Positions 6,765 through 9,165 of a stretch of DNA of 9,165 nt are shown here, one piece after another. Below the pieces are notes generated by a model. The model saw only the letters and a list, made by a program, of their open reading frames with translations. It had not been told where the DNA came from and ran no database searches. This stretch comes from an uncultured Sphingomonas sp. (lineage in GTDB: Bacteria > Pseudomonadota > Alphaproteobacteria > Sphingomonadales > Sphingomonadaceae). The DNA lies in the NCBI GenBank assembly GCA_946886645.1, contig CAMPIY010000061.1, positions 1 to 9,165 of the forward strand. The letters are read 5' to 3'. The stretch's first letter is position 1. Every line of letters starts with the position of its first letter. Position numbers and translations under genes: made by a program.

Positions 6765-7163
6765 ATGACGCGGCGGTTCGACCATCCCCCAACGGCCGAA
6801 GAGATCGAGGCCATCGCGCGCGCCGCGCTCGACGGACTCCCCGAGCCGTTTGCCGGACATTTGGCCGAAGTCGTCCTGCAGGTCGATGAATATGCCGACG
6901 AGCCGCTGCTCACCGAAATGGGCATCGACCATCCGCTCGACCTGACCGGCGTTTACGAAGGAATTCCGATCGGCCAGCGAAGCGTCGAAACATCCGGCAC
7001 GCTGCCCGACCGGATCCGCCTGTTCCGCCAGCCGATCCTCGCCGAATGGGCCGAGGAGGGCGAGCCGTTCGAGCATCTAGTCCGCCACATATTGATCCAC
7101 GAAGTCGGCCATCATTTCGGTCTTAGCGATGCCGACATGCACGCGCTGGAGGAGCAGGCGTGA
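6765..7163 (+). CDS. Minimal zinc metallopeptidase (Zincin_1-type)
   Basis: This 132-residue protein belongs to the small metallopeptidase family often annotated as DUF/PF06262 (Zincin_1). The zinc motif HEVGHHFGLSD (112-122) fits HExxHxxGxxD: H112 and H116 as ligands, E113 as catalytic base, D122 as the likely third ligand. Other typical parts are PPTAEEIEAIARAALDGLP near the N-terminus, LTGVYEGIPIG (60-70) and LPDRIRLFRQPIL (80-92). No signal peptide or membrane segment is seen, so it should be cytoplasmic; physiological substrates of the family are not known to me. Start: ATG at 6765 fits the usual family N-terminus (MTRRFDHPP), although it lacks a clear ribosome site; ATG at 6717, in frame, has AGGGAAG at 6701-6707 and would add 16 residues without family resemblance. 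The stop overlaps the ccmA start (GTGA). Confidence 0.85.
   Translation: MTRRFDHPPTAEEIEAIARAALDGLPEPFAGHLAEVVLQVDEYADEPLLTEMGIDHPLDLTGVYEGIPIGQRSVETSGTLPDRIRLFRQPILAEWAEEGEPFEHLVRHILIHEVGHHFGLSDADMHALEEQA
7148..7154 (+). promoter_or_regulatory. Ribosome binding site of ccmA
   Basis: GGAGGAG ends 5 nt before the GTG at 7160. It lies within the last codons of the metallopeptidase and decides in favour of the GTG start. Confidence 0.7.
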
Positions 7164-7714
7164 TCTCGCTTCTGAGGGGCGACGGGCTGGCGCTCATTCG
7201 TGGCGGGCGCCTGCTGTTCGAAGGGCTCGACATCGAACTCGGCGAAGGCGAAGCGCTGCACCTCACCGGGCCGAACGGCTGCGGCAAATCGAGCCTGATC
7301 CGGCTCGTCGCGGGCCTGCTGCGCCCGAGTTCCGGCAGGATCGAACGCGCCGATGCAGCGCTGGCCGACGAAGCATTGGCGCTCGATCGCGAGCTGCCGT
7401 TGGGCCGCGCCCTGGCTTTCTGGAAGGGCCCGCGGATCGCCGAAGCAATGGGGGCATTCGGCCTGGACGATCTCGCCGATATCCCCGTGCGCCTGCTTTC
7501 GACCGGCCAGGCCAGGCGAGCACGGCTGGCGCGGGTGATGGCGAGCGGCGCACCATTGTGGCTGCTCGACGAGCCGCTCAACGGGCTGGACCGGGACGGG
7601 GCGAAACAGTTGGCGTCGGCCATTGCCGCACACCGGCGCAGCGGCGGCGCCGTACTGGCGGCAAGCCATCTTCCGCTCGCCGACGATTGGCGCACGCTGG
7701 AGATGGGCCAATGA
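7160..7714 (+). CDS. ccmA: CcmA, ATP-binding subunit of the cytochrome c maturation transporter
   Basis: A 184-residue ABC ATPase, slightly short for CcmA. With CcmB, CcmC and CcmD it drives release of holo-CcmE in c-type cytochrome maturation at the inner membrane. Walker A is GPNGCGKS (37-44), signature LSTGQ (113-117), Walker B LWLLDEP (133-139), and the H-loop His is H170 (AASH). The stretch ELPLGRALAFW (78-88) corresponds to the CcmA segment that follows the Q-loop, but no Q-loop glutamine or the usual LGH is seen before it. The GTG start at 7160 has a strong ribosome site; the start overlaps the metallopeptidase stop by 4 nt, and the stop overlaps ccmB by 4 nt, so the three genes are probably one transcript. 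Pairing with ccmB is what distinguishes CcmA from other ABC ATPases here. Confidence 0.93.
   Translation: MISLLRGDGLALIRGGRLLFEGLDIELGEGEALHLTGPNGCGKSSLIRLVAGLLRPSSGRIERADAALADEALALDRELPLGRALAFWKGPRIAEAMGAFGLDDLADIPVRLLSTGQARRARLARVMASGAPLWLLDEPLNGLDRDGAKQLASAIAAHRRSGGAVLAASHLPLADDWRTLEMGQ
7699..7702 (+). promoter_or_regulatory. Ribosome binding site of ccmB
   Basis: GGAG, 8 nt before the ATG at 7711, inside the end of ccmA. It supports the overlapping ATGA start of ccmB over longer upstream readings of the same frame. Confidence 0.55.
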
Positions 7715-8349
7715 TTGGGGCGCTGATCTCCCGTGAAGTCCGGCGCGGCCTTCACGGCTCGGCCTGGCTGCCGGTCGCCTTCTTCCTGCTGGTCGCGACC
7801 ATCGTCCCGTTCGCCGTCGGTCCGGATGCGCGGCTGTTGGCGAGGATCGGCGGCGGAGCGTTGTGGATCGCGGCGCTGACCGCGGCGCTCCTTCCGATCG
7901 AACGGCTGATCGAGCCGGACGGCGCCGACGGCGTGCTCGATCAATTGGCCTTGGCGGGCACCGTTGAGGAGGCTGTTGGCGCCGCGAAGATCGCCGGCCA
8001 TTGGCTGACCTTCGGCCCCCTGCTCCTTATCGCAGCCATACCCGCGAGCTTTCTCGTCGGCCTGGATAGCGCGGCTTTGGCGCGGAGTCTTATGTCGCTC
8101 GCCATCGGAACTCCCGCGCTGGCCGCGCTGGCCGTCGCCGTCGCGGCGCTCACGTCCGGCCTGCCCCGGGCTGGATCGCTGGCGGGCATATTGTTGATGC
8201 CTCTGGCCGTGCCGCTGGTGATCTTCGGCGCGGCGGCGACCGGCGACGGGGAAAGCTCGGCGCTCATGCTGGAGGCGGCGATCGCCTTGCTAACGGTGGC
8301 GGGCGCGCCGTTCGTCACCGGCGCCGCGATCCGGGCGTCTAGGACCTAG
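7711..8349 (+). CDS. ccmB: CcmB, membrane subunit of the cytochrome c maturation transporter
   Basis: A 212-residue integral membrane protein with about six hydrophobic segments (residues near 20-36, 45-63, 99-117, 128-148, 157-176 and 186-207), the expected size and topology for CcmB. The short cytoplasmic N-terminus ISREVRRGL and the segment LIEPDGADGVLDQLALAG (67-83) with its L(D/E)QL core are typical of the family. It forms the membrane part of the CcmAB complex. It starts at the ATG overlapping the ccmA stop (ATGA) and has GGAG 8 nt upstream. No ccmC follows: the next gene is on the other strand, and the last 11 nt of ccmB overlap its 3' end. Confidence 0.93.
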   Translation: MIGALISREVRRGLHGSAWLPVAFFLLVATIVPFAVGPDARLLARIGGGALWIAALTAALLPIERLIEPDGADGVLDQLALAGTVEEAVGAAKIAGHWLTFGPLLLIAAIPASFLVGLDSAALARSLMSLAIGTPALAALAVAVAALTSGLPRAGSLAGILLMPLAVPLVIFGAAATGDGESSALMLEAAIALLTVAGAPFVTGAAIRASRT

Positions 8350-9165
8350 TCCAACGGGCAAAGATTGCCGTCGGTAACAACAACCCGCGCGCTTCCTCGC
8401 GCACGGCCATTTCCCCGCATTCGACGCGGCCGCCGAGGTTCGCGGTCATCTGGCTAAGCAACTCGCCGATGCTGAGCGCGGACATTCGCACCGCGTAGAC
8501 GGTGAGCACGAGAAAACGGCTGTCCTGGTCGAGCAGTTTCACGCAATTTTCGAGAAGCGGCGCCAGATGCTCCTCCAGCCGCCACACCTCTCCCTCGGGC
8601 CCGCGCCCGAATTTGGGCGGGTCGAGCAGGATGCCGTCGTAGCGCCGGCCCCGCCGCACTTCGCGGGCGGTGAACTTGGCGGCGTCGTCGACGATCCAGC
8701 GGATCGGACGTTCGGCCAAATTCGACAGGGCAGCGTTGGCCCGCCCACCCTCGACCGATTTTTTCGATGCATCGACATGGACCAGCCGCGCCCCGGCGTC
8801 CGACAGCAGCAGCGTTCCGACACCGGTATAGCCGAACAGGTTCATGACGTCGGCGTCATCCGCCCGGTCGACCATCCAGTCCCACTGCGGCGCCATGTCG
8901 GGGAAGAAGCCGAGGTGGCGGAACGGCGTCAGGCTGGCGTTGAAGCGGACGTTGCCGCGCGCCAGCGGCCAGCTTGGCGGGACGTCGTTATGCCTGACCC
9001 AGCGCCCACCACCCTCCTCGTCGGAGCCGGGAACGAAAGTCGCGTCCGGCGACCAGTCGGGCAGCGCCGGCGCCCACATCGCCTGCGGCTCCGGCCGGAC
9101 GACCGTCACGGGGCCATAGCGCTCCCACTTCTGCCCGCCGCCGCTATCGATCAGGCCCCAGTCGT
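8339..9165 (-). CDS. Class I SAM-dependent methyltransferase, RlmI-like, N-terminus off-window
   Basis: The frame is open from the right edge to TAG at 8341-8339, giving 274 visible residues. A GTG at 9109 lies in the frame, but codons before it (reading LIDSGGGQKWERYGPVTVVRPEP) look like the family's usual N-terminus, so the true start is beyond the window. Methyltransferase motifs are VMNLFGYTGVGTL (SAM-binding motif I), VHVDASKK (acidic residue after the second strand), and LLDPPKFGRG (motif IV, DPPxF). This pattern fits the PF10672/COG1092 group that includes 23S rRNA m5C methyltransferase RlmI, but no PUA domain is visible in this short version and the substrate is not certain. It converges with ccmB and overlaps it by 11 nt. 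Confidence 0.88.
   Translation of the reverse strand, partial: DWGLIDSGGGQKWERYGPVTVVRPEPQAMWAPALPDWSPDATFVPGSDEEGGGRWVRHNDVPPSWPLARGNVRFNASLTPFRHLGFFPDMAPQWDWMVDRADDADVMNLFGYTGVGTLLLSDAGARLVHVDASKKSVEGGRANAALSNLAERPIRWIVDDAAKFTAREVRRGRRYDGILLDPPKFGRGPEGEVWRLEEHLAPLLENCVKLLDQDSRFLVLTVYAVRMSALSIGELLSQMTANLGGRVECGEMAVREEARGLLLPTAIFARWTRS

Noticed and set aside
6532..6792. Minus-strand frame reading GGRVVEGARLESEYTA and + strand frames reading SGRDSNPRYGFAVYS or GIRTLDTVLPY across the tRNA
   Set aside because: These are the well-known false proteins produced by translating a tRNA-Ser gene or its antisense; the tRNA explains the stretch.
1..9165. CRISPR arrays, insertion sequences, toxin-antitoxin or phage-defence genes
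   Set aside because: No spaced direct repeats, terminal inverted repeats, transposase or defence-type domains were found; genes cover nearly the whole window with known housekeeping or SOS functions.

Overview
The window looks like chromosomal DNA from a high-GC alphaproteobacterium, most likely a sphingomonad. This rests on the style of the proteins, the LexA box of the alphaproteobacterial type (GTTC-N7-GTTC), and the imuA-imuB-dnaE2 arrangement. The lineage is inferred; no search could be run.

Layout from left to right. (1) The 3' two-thirds of a thiolase gene on the + strand (1-737), cut by the left edge. (2) Converging on it, a minus-strand SOS mutagenesis operon occupying about 6474 down to 800: a LexA box (6459-6473), a candidate 47-codon small ORF (6444-6301), imuA, imuB and dnaE2 (imuC). 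The genes are packed with overlaps: TAATG between the small ORF and imuA, 98 nt between imuA and imuB, ATGA between imuB and dnaE2. (3) A complete tRNA-Ser(GGA) on the minus strand (6584-6674) with encoded CCA. (4) A + strand cluster of a minimal HExxH metallopeptidase, ccmA and ccmB, each joined by a 4-nt stop/start overlap. (5) A minus-strand class I SAM-dependent methyltransferase of the RlmI-like type, cut by the right edge, whose stop codon lies inside the end of ccmB.

How the parts work together. ImuA, ImuB and DnaE2 form the known mutasome: DnaE2 is the error-prone polymerase without proofreading, ImuB is a catalytically dead Y-family protein that links to the sliding clamp, and ImuA is a RecA-like accessory factor. 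The LexA box just ahead of the operon gives DNA-damage control. CcmA and CcmB are the ATPase and membrane subunit of the c-type cytochrome maturation transporter; ccmC is not next to them here. The thiolase and methyltransferase are ordinary housekeeping or metabolic neighbours.

The item most worth a second look is the short ORF between the LexA box and imuA. Its stop overlaps the imuA start, and imuA has no Shine-Dalgarno sequence of its own, so the short ORF would be the first SOS-induced cistron and may couple translation into imuA. I saw no CRISPR array, insertion sequence or new defence-like system. The rest of the window is well-understood chromosomal content.
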